Shown: piece by piece, positions 8,950-17,955 of the stretch
Layout of the letters: every line of letters begins with the position of its first letter
Numbering within the stretch: the first letter of the stretch is position 1
Translations under genes and position numbers: made by a program
DNA from: Xenorhabdus poinarii G6
Lineage (GTDB): Bacteria; Pseudomonadota; Gammaproteobacteria; Enterobacterales; Enterobacteriaceae
Direction of reading: 5' to 3'
Assembly: GCF_000968175.1 (NCBI RefSeq)
Contig: NZ_FO704551.1
Location: 124,001-188,000 of the forward strand
Length of the DNA: 64,000 nucleotides
Notes under the pieces: model-generated
Database searches by the model: none
What the model was told of the DNA's origin: nothing
The model's input: only the letters and a program-made list of their open reading frames with translations

Positions 8950-9165
8950 TTATTTTTTTTTAATATCCTGAATCGATATTTGGGTGTCCATACGATATGG
9001 TATTGACAACACCAAAGCACATGCGATGCTTTCTTGAATCTACTCATGGTTAAATCCTTATCTGTTATGGGGATAACGGCTTCGGATTTTCCCATGAGTA
9101 GCATTATTGGCAGAGCCAATTTGTTGATGACCACGCCATCAGGGCGTGGTTTTCAGTTATGAATA
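8950..9165 (-). pseudogene. Truncated IS200/IS605-family element (tnpA 5' end)
   Basis: The minus strand from 9047 reads MSRFKKASHVLWCCQYHIVW and TPKYRFRILKK, the typical start of a Y1 transposase TnpA of the IS200/IS605 group. It is cut after about 32 codons by the IS1 right end at 8949. The hairpin ACCACGCC/GGCGTGGT at 9130-9150 just upstream is the subterminal hairpin such elements use for end recognition. The HUH motif and catalytic tyrosine are gone, so it is dead. Confidence 0.85.
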
Positions 9166-9442
9166 AAAATTTTTTCGAATCAGTTTATTGTTTCTGGCAT
9201 TTGCTGTAGTCAATAAAAATCAGTCGCTAACTTAATGACCATTGCAAAACAATCGGTCTAATTCATTGGGTTTAAACTTATTATAGTTGTGTTCATTATA
9301 CTCATTTAACTTCAAGGTTCTGGTTTGATTTTAAGGTTAATTATTAACATTCAATAATATGAATCGTACCTTCTCATGCATCTTCAAGTTTATTGCGTAT
9401 ATAATTCTTCAGGAATATATTAAGGTATCATTTACTTATCAA
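9166..9442. other. AT-rich stretch downstream of the rhs gene
   Basis: No credible gene is seen here. In particular there is no small frame of the sort expected for an immunity gene beside an Rhs toxin tip. A 33-codon open stretch on the minus strand (9232-9330) ending in LNEYNEHNYNKFKPNELD has no start codon and may be debris of another gene. Confidence 0.4.
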
Positions 9443-12400
9443 TTAAAAATCATCATCATTGTTTTCTTCATGAGCTAATGCTGTTACTGTATTAGCCTTA
9501 ATTTCACGATTAATACTAAAAGCAACCACAAGAGAAAGCATAGAAACTTTAAATAGTATAGTGGCTGAATATAAAGGTATAAAAATAGATTGACTACGTA
9601 CAAGATATTTATCTAAATCCTTTAACGCATTTACCTTGTTTAATATGTTATAACGGATAAAATTAACGCCTCCTGTCTTCATATAGGGTATGTTTTTTAA
9701 TGGTAAATAAATATTTTTAAATGCATTCACATTAATATCCACTCCACCACTCGATCTTGGTACTACATTACTTAATATATCCCCCACGCCTTGACGTTCT
9801 GCTGATTGTATATTAAACCCCATTTTTTCTAAAAATGGGTACATATTTTCTCGTATAGAACTAGGTGTATATGTTGCTTTAGGTAATTTAAGTACTAATG
9901 AACGTTTACCACTATATTGAGGAAATTCAATTTCCTCAATCCATCCCGAGTTTACTGCTTTTTTAAAGGCTTGCCTCACATTTGCTGGCAAAGTAGATGC
10001 TCCTCCCTCTACTACCATTCCGGAACGACGACTCAAAACAAATCCAGCTTCTCTGGCTACTTTAGCCGAACGGTAAAATGCTGTAACACCTAATCCACCT
10101 AACAGACCCACAACTCCCAGTCCTAAAAATACCCAGCTAAGGATCGCGGAAGCCCTCGGGTCACTCTCTTGAGTCGCCGTGCTGGCAATCCCGCAGGCAT
10201 CCCCCACAAAACCTACCGCAGTTATAACCCCCATTAAAAGAGCTAAAGATGCGCCACCAGTTGGTACGGCCGAAATTATTCCTAATATCCCTAATCCTAG
10301 CCCTATGAACATGCTAATCCCACCAAACACCAGCCCCAGAATACTCACATGTCCACTCGGATCTGTCCGGTTGATGGGATCACCCAAGCAGTAGGCATAT
10401 GGGTTCAGCCCCCCCTCCCCGAACGGGCTTAAACTGTCCGGCGCCGTAAACCGCATCAGCACCGGATTATACGTGCGGTAGCCGTTGCCTAGATGATACC
10501 CTCCCCCAGTTGAGTCCTGCCACTCCCCGTTATAACCCGGTAACGCCGGGTCGCTGTTTGCTGCCGCCTGCTGTCCGTAAGGGGTATAGCGAAAACGCGC
10601 GGTCGTGCCATTCTTAACACTCAGCAGCACACTGCCCGGCTTATCCGTGCCCAGTAAATGCACCCCGCTGTCCGTCACCATGGCCGCCGGAACGCTATCA
10701 GCTTGTACCAGTCGAGTCACCGCCCCGTTTTCCCGTTGGATTTCTGCTACTCGGCATGAGCCCTGATAGTACAATTCACGGGTGGCCTCTTTGTCACGCT
10801 GCTGCAGTGCTAGCCGTCCAATCGCATCATAGCGGTAAGTCTGCGTGGTATCCTCCTGCGTGACTGATGCCAGTCGCCCCAATCCATCATAAGACAATAC
10901 CCGCCCAGCCTCATCCTCAATCAGCCGACCGGCTTTATCATAAGTAAGTATGATAGTAGACGGATAGGCTGGGTGGCTGTGAGTGATACGCGTGAGCTGA
11001 CAGGGATCATCCAGATTATCGTAACAAAAGTGAGCACTATCCTGACTACCATCCTCCAGAATAGTGATGCAGGTAAGTATGTTTCCCAGCCGATCATAGG
11101 TAAATTGCTGGCGACTCAAGGTATTCCCATACGCATCCTGCGGACATTCGATCCCCGTACACTGGTAATCTATCAGCCAACTGCGGGCCATATCGTAAGT
11201 ATAGTGTTCTTCTCTCAGCCGCCCAGCATATGATGAATCGGTAATGCGGCTCGCCAGCTGCCCGGTGATGGTATAAGTTTGTTTCAGGGTCAACGTATCC
11301 GTCCCATTCTCGATCTGCCGCTCTATTTCCCGGTTGAAATCATCAAAGGTAAGGGTCGTAGTCAATTGTTTCTGGGTTTTATTGTCTAGTACCGTCCAGC
11401 AATCCATCCGGCCGGTTGCATCATAGCGCAGGGTCACTGTCACCTCATCATCCACCGCCGCCATGGGACGACCCAGCAAATCAAACTGCAGCTGGTACGA
11501 TCTTCCGGTCATGTCCTGATAGGCCGTCGGCTGGCCAGTAGGGGAATAGTGATACATTGTACTGTGCGCTGGACCGGCTCCGGCATCGTCAAACTGTACC
11601 GTCTCCTGTTGTAACCACCCTTCCGTGGTGTAAGTGTATTGCTGTGTGGCTTGCCCGACAGCTTCAGCCCGAGTCATTTCCCCGCTCTTGGCATCATAGG
11701 TCAGTTTCTGAGTAAGGTTTGGCGACTCTACCCGAATCGGGACATTACCCAACCGAGGTTCATACTGAAACTGCACCCTTTGCCCCAGTGGATCAGTCAC
11801 TATCTCTGGCTCTGGACAAGCCCCCTGATAAGTGGCAGTCTGAGTCCGACCACCAACCGTCGTGGATGTGACCCGCCCCAGACTATCAAATTCACGCAGC
11901 CCCAGTGTCTTGCCGTCCACTTCAATTTTAACCACTAAATCACCAGCACTGAACGGCGCGTAGGTTTTCCGCACCTTGGTGTCGTCACTGTACTGAATCA
12001 GGCTGACCCGATTAAAGGCATCATAGGTGTAAACGGTTTTCTGATCCTGAGCATCAATGCTGACCCGCAATCTGCCTAGGCCATCATACTGATACCTATG
12101 CTGGCCGGCCTGTTGTCCCGCACTGTCATACTGGGTCACACTCAGAGGCTGATGTTGCAAATTATACAGAGTCTCTGTACGACTGAATTTCAGACTCCCG
12201 GCTTCGGTCGTCTGCTGGGTGGTAAGGGTCACCGGGTCATAATCCTGCCGAAACTGAGTGCCCGTCGCATCCGTTATCAGGCAGACCTGCCCCCAATTAT
12301 CATAACCGGTCTGTCGGCTGACTGAAATTTTCTCTAATTGTGCCGGATCTGTTCCGGTCGGTAGCCAGTCGTAATGCGTCTCGCTCACCACCCGCCCCCA

Positions 12401-14440
12401 GCTGTCCCGTTCAGTCTCAAGAACTCGCAGCCATCCTTGAGCTTCCTGCCCTTTCCGCATTACTTCGTGCTGGTAAGCCTGCCCCTGCCCGTCAAACCAA
12501 GTACGACTTAGATTGCCTAAGGGATCCGTCTTCATCGTGTTCACCATCCCCGTTTGTTCAATGGCGTAAGCATATTCGATATTCCGGGTATACTCCGTTC
12601 CTATATTAGCCACCTGTTTCAGCAGCCGACCAATAACATCATAATGGTACTGAGTCGTGCAGCTCTGACTGTCTTCCTCATACCACACCTTGCCGCTAAG
12701 ATAAGAACGGCTTTCTGTATGGGTATCTGTCAGTCCATCGTGACCAATCCACTGTACGGTGCGTTCCAGTGCTCCTTGCTCTGTCAGGGTATAATGGAAG
12801 GCCTGCCGATGAGTCCAGCTCTGACCAGCCTGCAATATTCCTGCACCCTGCCCACTGTAGACCGTTTTCTCAACCGTATCCATCCGTCCGTGATGAGGGG
12901 AATCCAACTGGTTGACATACCGAGTGCAACTTTCATGCAGTAACTGCCCAGCACTGTACACCCCCTGATACGTGCGCACCACCGCATAAGCACACGGGGC
13001 ACCCGGCAAGGTTGGTAAGGTATCATAGCGGTAAATAACCTGATGTATTGGTGCATCATCATAGCTACCTACTAGAGAAGGTGTGCCCGGCGTGACGGTT
13101 TTTGATTTAACATAACGGACAAACCCGTGCGGGTCAGCGGGACAAGCATCTTTATCGCCTGCCGCCGGATAATACACCCAGTCAGTGCGGGTGCCATCCG
13201 GCGCGATCTGGACGGTGGGATTGCCTGTCGAATCAAACTCGGTTTGGGTTTCTTCCTCTCGCTGACCGCTGTCGCTGATAAAGCGAACCGTGGCGGATTC
13301 CGGCAACTGGAACTGCTTCGGCTGTTCATCAAATGTCAGCCCTATTCGGGCATAATATTTCGTCTCATGCTGCCGCTGGCAGCTGTTTTGTTGCACATTT
13401 TCTGAAATCAGCAGATGGTAGTTATTGTAAAGTCGGGTAATGCTACGCTGCTCATGGCCATTGTCCCAATATTCAGTTGAGCCGTAGTGATAGTCTGTCA
13501 GGACACCATAGAGATAATCTTCATCCTCATTCCAGCTCTCTTTACTCCCATAACCCAGAAAATTAGATTCGGTATATTCATAGTGTCTGATGATTTCAGG
13601 ATTTTGTTTTGAATGTTGTATGTACCGGGTGACATACGGCAAAGGCGGCAAATCTGCCTCTTCGGGAAACTGATGACCGTCAAAATCGTAATCCACAAAT
13701 TCAGTGTTGCCTGTCGGAGATAAAACTCGGGTTAAAAAACCGCTGTCTGAGTCATATTCCAGCTTCCAGATTAACGTTTGGTTACTCGTCTCATTGTTAA
13801 TCTGAGTGACTTTATCATTCTCAAAAAGTAACCGGATACCATAAGATTCCGATGATTCAGGCCAGACCGTAATATAGGTATAGGCGGCCGTTTTTTCATG
13901 GATTTTTAACAGTATCTGCCCTTCGTCCGATACAGCAGTAAGACGGGGCATGGCTCCCGTATCATAAATCCAGTCCAGTTTCAGGGTATATCCCAACGGG
14001 TTGACTATTTGAGTAGGCACTTTGAGATCATAGAGATGCCGGGAACCGTTGAGGATCTCCACTAGACCGGATTTATGGATCACTCGGTAGACATTCTGCA
14101 CGACATCTTTTTCAAAGCGAACCACATCCTGTTTATATTGTTTTAAAGTGACCTTTTCATCCGTTTCAAACACTTTATACTGCTCACCCGTTGAGAGCAT
14201 TAAAAGTCGGTTTTTGGCATCATATTGAGTGAGTCCCAGGGAAAAACCGATGCCAAATCCCCTATCCACCCCGTTGAGGGGACTATAAGTAAGTGCGAAA
14301 ATTTGCTCTGGACCAAGACGGTTATTGCCGATAAGGTGAGCCACCGGCATCACGTAATTAAATAGTCCGGTACGCGGATCGACTCGACCTGTTGCTGTGC
14401 TCTGGAAATTAGTCGCCTGAGAAAAGAATTCAGTGCTCAT
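9443..14440 (-). CDS. Rhs/YD-repeat protein with variable C-terminal tip
   Basis: 1665-residue Rhs-family protein. Residues 1 to about 1275 form the YD-repeat shell, with many motifs such as YDGLGRL, YDAFNRV, YDALGRL and YDKAGRLIEDEAGRVLSYD. The Rhs core end follows (GYNGEWQDSTGGGYHLGNG and GLNPYAYCLGDPINRTDPSG, to about residue 1361). Downstream is a unique tip of about 300 residues: a glycine-rich hydrophobic stretch (about 1363-1455), then a soluble part of unknown family and a last hydrophobic segment near 1618-1643. No PAAR domain, signal peptide or TccC-type N terminus is seen, so the delivery route is unclear. In the family the tip is usually a toxin held inside the shell and released by self-cleavage at the core. 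The shell is of balanced composition while the tip region is AT-rich. GGGAGAAAAA precedes the ATG. Confidence 0.9.
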   Translation of the reverse strand: MSTEFFSQATNFQSTATGRVDPRTGLFNYVMPVAHLIGNNRLGPEQIFALTYSPLNGVDRGFGIGFSLGLTQYDAKNRLLMLSTGEQYKVFETDEKVTLKQYKQDVVRFEKDVVQNVYRVIHKSGLVEILNGSRHLYDLKVPTQIVNPLGYTLKLDWIYDTGAMPRLTAVSDEGQILLKIHEKTAAYTYITVWPESSESYGIRLLFENDKVTQINNETSNQTLIWKLEYDSDSGFLTRVLSPTGNTEFVDYDFDGHQFPEEADLPPLPYVTRYIQHSKQNPEIIRHYEYTESNFLGYGSKESWNEDEDYLYGVLTDYHYGSTEYWDNGHEQRSITRLYNNYHLLISENVQQNSCQRQHETKYYARIGLTFDEQPKQFQLPESATVRFISDSGQREEETQTEFDSTGNPTVQIAPDGTRTDWVYYPAAGDKDACPADPHGFVRYVKSKTVTPGTPSLVGSYDDAPIHQVIYRYDTLPTLPGAPCAYAVVRTYQGVYSAGQLLHESCTRYVNQLDSPHHGRMDTVEKTVYSGQGAGILQAGQSWTHRQAFHYTLTEQGALERTVQWIGHDGLTDTHTESRSYLSGKVWYEEDSQSCTTQYHYDVIGRLLKQVANIGTEYTRNIEYAYAIEQTGMVNTMKTDPLGNLSRTWFDGQGQAYQHEVMRKGQEAQGWLRVLETERDSWGRVVSETHYDWLPTGTDPAQLEKISVSRQTGYDNWGQVCLITDATGTQFRQDYDPVTLTTQQTTEAGSLKFSRTETLYNLQHQPLSVTQYDSAGQQAGQHRYQYDGLGRLRVSIDAQDQKTVYTYDAFNRVSLIQYSDDTKVRKTYAPFSAGDLVVKIEVDGKTLGLREFDSLGRVTSTTVGGRTQTATYQGACPEPEIVTDPLGQRVQFQYEPRLGNVPIRVESPNLTQKLTYDAKSGEMTRAEAVGQATQQYTYTTEGWLQQETVQFDDAGAGPAHSTMYHYSPTGQPTAYQDMTGRSYQLQFDLLGRPMAAVDDEVTVTLRYDATGRMDCWTVLDNKTQKQLTTTLTFDDFNREIERQIENGTDTLTLKQTYTITGQLASRITDSSYAGRLREEHYTYDMARSWLIDYQCTGIECPQDAYGNTLSRQQFTYDRLGNILTCITILEDGSQDSAHFCYDNLDDPCQLTRITHSHPAYPSTIILTYDKAGRLIEDEAGRVLSYDGLGRLASVTQEDTTQTYRYDAIGRLALQQRDKEATRELYYQGSCRVAEIQRENGAVTRLVQADSVPAAMVTDSGVHLLGTDKPGSVLLSVKNGTTARFRYTPYGQQAAANSDPALPGYNGEWQDSTGGGYHLGNGYRTYNPVLMRFTAPDSLSPFGEGGLNPYAYCLGDPINRTDPSGHVSILGLVFGGISMFIGLGLGILGIISAVPTGGASLALLMGVITAVGFVGDACGIASTATQESDPRASAILSWVFLGLGVVGLLGGLGVTAFYRSAKVAREAGFVLSRRSGMVVEGGASTLPANVRQAFKKAVNSGWIEEIEFPQYSGKRSLVLKLPKATYTPSSIRENMYPFLEKMGFNIQSAERQGVGDILSNVVPRSSGGVDINVNAFKNIYLPLKNIPYMKTGGVNFIRYNILNKVNALKDLDKYLVRSQSIFIPLYSATILFKVSMLSLVVAFSINREIKANTVTALAHEENNDDDF

Positions 14441-14582
14441 TTTTTCTCCCTATTTTTAACATAATGGAAAATTAATTTTTAGTCCTATAAGTTTCATTCG
14501 ACTTCGGAAGAAGCAGTAATCCTAATGATTTTTATTTTTTTAATTTAAAATTAAAGCATTCCTGCCAAACACACAGAGTGCA

Positions 14583-14732
14583 TTAATATCTATCTTTAAG
14601 ATTAACCTGTTCTGTGTCGTCCTGATTTGTATTATTTGGCATCACCCATAACTCTACTTTATTACCATACTGGTCATACACATCAAGATCAAAATCATCT
14701 AACCATATATCACTAATATTGATATTTTTCAT
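14583..14732 (-). pseudogene. C-terminal fragment related to the 231-residue rhs partner
   Basis: A 49-codon frame (MKNINISDIWLDDFDL, then DVYDQYGNKVEL and a hydrophilic end) lies between the 231-codon gene and rhs. Open reading continues a little upstream of the ATG without a clear start. Its DQYGNKVEL resembles DQYGSRYV near the end of the 231-residue protein, so it looks like the surviving tail of a duplicated copy. It could instead be a genuine small gene. Confidence 0.4.
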
Positions 14733-14800
14733 CTTTACATATAATACAGTAAAACAAATACAATCAATTTTTTCTCTTATTATACAAAAGTTCTACTGCC

Positions 14801-15496
14801 TCAGTAGTGTATAAATTTAACATACCTACTTCCATATTGATCAGTGGTTTTTTCGCTAAATGATAAATAAGTATTTTGAGCAAACACAGTAAATTCTTTA
14901 GCATTATATTTATGTAGGTCCTGAAGTACCGCCTGCATATCCATATCATCCAGACTGTATTGTCTTGCATAAATGGGACGTAACAAAACAAACTCTTCAC
15001 CTTGATCTCCGTTTAATCCTGTTGAATGCTCACCATCTGGCGCCTTTACTAATACAGCAATTGGTTTATCTTTACCCAATGCACTCGGTAAACAATACAC
15101 ATAATGCCTTATTCTATTTTTATGTTTTTCCTCTTTCTGTGAAGATTGCTGTTTAAATGAAGAATTACTAAATGGTATGGATGTAGTAAATCCATTCGAT
15201 GAATAAGCATAAGACCATTTATAATCACCACTTTCCAAACAGCAGTTATAGCAGATCTCTTCACCTGTATTAAAATCAATAAGATATAAATTAACAACGA
15301 TATCTTTATCTGGAACTGAAATATTATTTCTGTTTTTGTCAATTGGTTGTATATAGACATCAATAATTACCTGATGCATACCATTAGAAAAAATAGAAGC
15401 TCTGTCACTTCTATCAGCTAATCTAATTTCCAAAGTTGACACACTATACCATGATGGAGATTCTTCATTATTTTTTAAGGTATCCATAATCATCAC
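14801..15496 (-). CDS. Unknown protein upstream of rhs, possibly frameshifted at the 3' end
   Basis: 231-residue hydrophilic protein, family not recognised. The N-terminal half looks beta-rich (TLEIRLADRSDRASIFSNG, then VIIDVYIQPIDKNRNNI and IVVNLYLIDFNTGEEI), with a CYNCC cysteine cluster near residue 80. No signal peptide or membrane segment is seen. It is read in the same direction as rhs, about 360 bp upstream, and both are transposon cargo, so a role as partner or adaptor of the Rhs protein is a guess. The frame ends in VKFIHY, whereas a neighbouring frame continues as LNLYTTEAVELLYNKRKN to 14764. A single-base change may have altered the natural C terminus. Confidence 0.6.
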   Translation of the reverse strand: MMIMDTLKNNEESPSWYSVSTLEIRLADRSDRASIFSNGMHQVIIDVYIQPIDKNRNNISVPDKDIVVNLYLIDFNTGEEICYNCCLESGDYKWSYAYSSNGFTTSIPFSNSSFKQQSSQKEEKHKNRIRHYVYCLPSALGKDKPIAVLVKAPDGEHSTGLNGDQGEEFVLLRPIYARQYSLDDMDMQAVLQDLHKYNAKEFTVFAQNTYLSFSEKTTDQYGSRYVKFIHY

Positions 15497-15781
15497 CTAA
15501 TCATAGAATGAAATATATAAAACATGCTCCATGTTAAATAACATAATTAGTTTATTTCACTAAAAACCATTCTCATTCACTTAAATAGAATAAAACCCTC
15601 ATATATAATGTTAGTCTTGATTTGAAATTTATCCATGGGATTTTTTAAAAAAAAACATAACATCAATTAAAGTTATCAAAAACAAAAACAGGAATCACCA
15701 GTGAAAATAATAACTAATTATTATTTTTAAATAGTGTTTCAATACTATATTTTCTGGCAATGAGTAAGCATTAAAATAATT
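15497..15781. other. AT-rich leader of the transposon cargo
   Basis: 285 bases between the 231-codon gene and the right IS1 copy. No gene is seen. As the cargo reads leftwards, a promoter for the 231-codon gene and rhs should lie here or in the IS1 end, but no convincing -35/-10 pair stands out from the AT-rich background. Confidence 0.3.
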
Positions 15782-15810
15782 GGTCGTGTATTCAACCTGT
15801 TGATTGGCCA

Positions 15811-16176
15811 TCAATAATAGAACTCACGCTCGATGAATGTGCCAATGATCTTGTCATGCATTTCAACTGACTTAGAATAACCCAGCGTCTTGCGATTGAG
15901 TCGCTTTAGCCTGTTACGCAGGTTCAGATTTTCTCGTTCAATACGTTGAGTATAAAGTTTACCGGTGATATGTTTCTCATCAGCCAATATGTCATATGCC
16001 CCGAAATTATCGGTGCACCAGAATGCCACATCAAAAGCGGATAACTTTTCCAGCAACGTCCTGAGTGTCTGTTTGCTACGGGCGCCAAAAGAAAGGGCGA
16101 CAATACGTTTCAAGCGAGGCTCCCACGCGTACCACAACCAGCGTTGCCGTTTTTTGTTACTGATGAATGACCACAT
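15811..16176 (-). CDS. insB: IS1-family InsB transposase part (right copy)
   Basis: 121-residue frame identical to the left copy except for LSFGARS in place of HAFGARS. As there, the catalytic protein is expected from a -1 frameshift out of insA at the A6C motif, which supplies the EVDE region upstream of this ATG. Confidence 0.9.
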   Translation of the reverse strand: MWSFISNKKRQRWLWYAWEPRLKRIVALSFGARSKQTLRTLLEKLSAFDVAFWCTDNFGAYDILADEKHITGKLYTQRIERENLNLRNRLKRLNRKTLGYSKSVEMHDKIIGTFIEREFYY

Positions 16177-16229
16177 TTCATCGACTTCACAGATAAGCTG
16201 AAGCTCAGGGGTATCCAGCGGCAGCGTGG

Positions 16230-16505
16230 TTACACATCGCGGCGCGAGTTTTTTAAAGTGCGTACAACAGCGTTAATGCTGACATGAAGTGCCCGTGCCG
16301 TATCACGAATACCGGCGTTATTCATGGCAAGCTTGACGATTTGCTCTTTTATACCCGAATGGCAAGCCCGGTAAGTGTATTCGAGCTGGAAGGTTCTACG
16401 ACAGGACTGGCAATAATATCGTTGATGCCCACCTTCTCCTTTACCGTGTTTTTTAACAGGCGTGGTTTGGCCACAAAACCGACACTTCACTTCAACTAAT
16501 GCCAT
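16230..16505 (-). CDS. insA: IS1-family InsA protein (right copy)
   Basis: 91 residues with the same sequence as the left-copy InsA, with zinc-binding cysteines and helix-turn-helix preserved. It ends after the AAAAAAC frameshift motif. Confidence 0.9.
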   Translation of the reverse strand: MALVEVKCRFCGQTTPVKKHGKGEGGHQRYYCQSCRRTFQLEYTYRACHSGIKEQIVKLAMNNAGIRDTARALHVSINAVVRTLKNSRRDV

Positions 16506-16566
16506 CACTATCCCTCACGTGTTTACCCTCATTATACGTGAGAAACAACGGGATGAATACGTGACC

Positions 16567-16574
16567 ACCTTGTC
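16567..16574. repeat. Right target-site duplication ACCTTGTC
   Basis: Second copy of the eight bases flanking the composite transposon. Directly after it, the interrupted gene resumes (AGGTGTTAGTAATCC, read SGVSNPLY, stop at 16597-16599). Confidence 0.85.
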
Positions 16575-16683
16575 AGGTGTTAGTAATCCTTTGTACTGAA
16601 AGCAATAGGAGTGTGATGAGCTGGCTCAAACCAGTTTACGCTTCGAATTGGATCGGTTTAATAACGAAGATGGAGTTTTAATT

Positions 16684-17862
16684 ATGCGAACAATGCCGGC
16701 ATTTTTCCTCTTGTTCGGAACTTTGTTCACTGCAGGTGGATATGGCGCTACCTTTCTTATTTCTGAATATTTTCGGTCACAAGGGGGGAGTGATATTGAT
16801 ACAGGGACGACCCTTAGCGTAGCGCTGATCGGCACTTTAATAGGCGTCCCTTTGGTTGGATGGTTTTCCGGACAGTTGGAAGCGGCGCGTCTTGCAGCCT
16901 TCGCGGCATTGTTGATGTCTTGTGGTTATTTTCTTTTCGGTGGCTTCGGTGGTGAACTGAGCTACATACAGAATATCGCGGCGCTTTTGATTGGACTCGG
17001 TTGGGGAATGTTTTATATCAGTGGTCCTATGGCTTTGTCGGAACGGGTCACTGACGCAGACAGGGGACATTGGTTTACTCGTTTTAGTGCGTTTCAAATG
17101 ACGGGAATTTGCGGTAGCCCCATTCTCCTTAGTGTAGTGGTTGAACAGGGTGGGTTTTCAATCCAGATAGCGTTTCTTCTGGTTGGGATTGTTGGGGTTT
17201 TCGCTTCACTTCTTCTGGCGATTTTCGGAATTAGGGAGCCGCTTGAGCAACGGAAACTGTTACTGCGGCCTTGGGTGAGAAAAATAACGAAGATCGCGAC
17301 AACGAGTACTATCCGCCCGATTATCATGGTTGGGTTAGGGGGATGTGTATTCTCTGGAATGATGTCATTTCAGGGGTCACTCGTCGAAGGGACTCGTGCG
17401 AATGCAAGTACATTCTTTGCTGTACATGCGGCGACTGCGGTCGTATCGCGTCTTTTGTTGGCACGATATTTATCGATAGTACCCCGTATTCCTCTGATGA
17501 TTGTGTTGATGTCATGCTTAATCATTGGCCTTTTATCCTTGTTAGGTATACCCGTTCATCCTGTGTTCCAGATTGTTGCGGCCATGTTGACAGGAATAGG
17601 GTATGGATTAGTCTATCCTGTCATTCAAACATGGGCAGTAAATGATTCTCCTCTTGAGGATCGCCATGCCGTCCTCACCTGGTTTGTTGTCGCCTATTTT
17701 GCGGGTATATTTGGATTTCCGTTGATCGGTGGATGGATATTAGTTGATGCGGGAAAACCTCTTTTTATTCTGGTTCTGGCTGCAATCGCCTTGATTGAGC
17801 TCGTAGTCGCGTTATTGGGAGAACGGTGTTTTTGTGACATTAAGTGGCCTAAGCGGGGATGA
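16684..17862 (+). CDS. Major facilitator superfamily transporter
   Basis: Integral membrane protein of 392 residues with about 12 hydrophobic segments and MFS-type loops (VPLVGWFSGQLEAARL after helix 2; GYGLVYPVIQTWAV in the second half). The substrate is not evident; the overall look is of a proton-driven exporter. The ATG at 16684 has GGAG nine bases upstream. A TTG at 16648 is also in frame but less likely. The gene begins about 85 bp after the remains of the interrupted gene and stands alone, convergent with feoC. Confidence 0.85.
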   Translation: MRTMPAFFLLFGTLFTAGGYGATFLISEYFRSQGGSDIDTGTTLSVALIGTLIGVPLVGWFSGQLEAARLAAFAALLMSCGYFLFGGFGGELSYIQNIAALLIGLGWGMFYISGPMALSERVTDADRGHWFTRFSAFQMTGICGSPILLSVVVEQGGFSIQIAFLLVGIVGVFASLLLAIFGIREPLEQRKLLLRPWVRKITKIATTSTIRPIIMVGLGGCVFSGMMSFQGSLVEGTRANASTFFAVHAATAVVSRLLLARYLSIVPRIPLMIVLMSCLIIGLLSLLGIPVHPVFQIVAAMLTGIGYGLVYPVIQTWAVNDSPLEDRHAVLTWFVVAYFAGIFGFPLIGGWILVDAGKPLFILVLAAIALIELVVALLGERCFCDIKWPKRG

Positions 17863-17955
17863 TGAGGCCAGGTACTGAGTTCTCCTCTTGAACAAAACCC
17901 GGTTAATACGGGATAGCGCCTTATTGGCATTGAGTCTCAACAACGGAGCGATTCC

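Larger units (their letters stand above)
8165..16566. mobile_element. IS1-flanked composite transposon carrying an Rhs toxin-like module
   Basis: Two 785-bp IS1-family copies in the same orientation (8165-8949 and 15782-16566) enclose 6.8 kb. Cargo, left to right: a truncated IS200/IS605-like end, a 1665-codon rhs gene, a C-terminal gene fragment and a 231-codon gene. The outer flanks share the 8-bp direct repeat ACCTTGTC, while the two inner flanks (TTATTTTT after the left copy, AAAATAATT before the right copy) do not match it or each other. This is the footprint of the whole 8.4-kb unit moving as one piece. The IS copies differ at only a few positions, so the event appears recent. Confidence 0.85.
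15782..16566 (-). mobile_element. IS1-family element, right copy
   Basis: Same length (785 bp), orientation and termini as the left copy. The differences seen are few: a three-base change inside insB (residues LSF instead of HAF) and one base near the insA end. Its outer flank begins with the ACCTTGTC target duplication. Confidence 0.92.

Noticed and set aside
9130..9150. ACCACGCC hairpin as a terminator of the rhs gene
   Set aside because: Its place next to the TnpA start and its form fit the terminal hairpin of an IS200/IS605 element, and it is 300 bp away from rhs.
9443..14440. Assignment of the Rhs protein as a TccC subunit of an insecticidal Tc toxin
   Set aside because: Its N terminus is not of the TccC type and no tcA or tcB gene lies nearby; the Rhs core alone does not prove membership.
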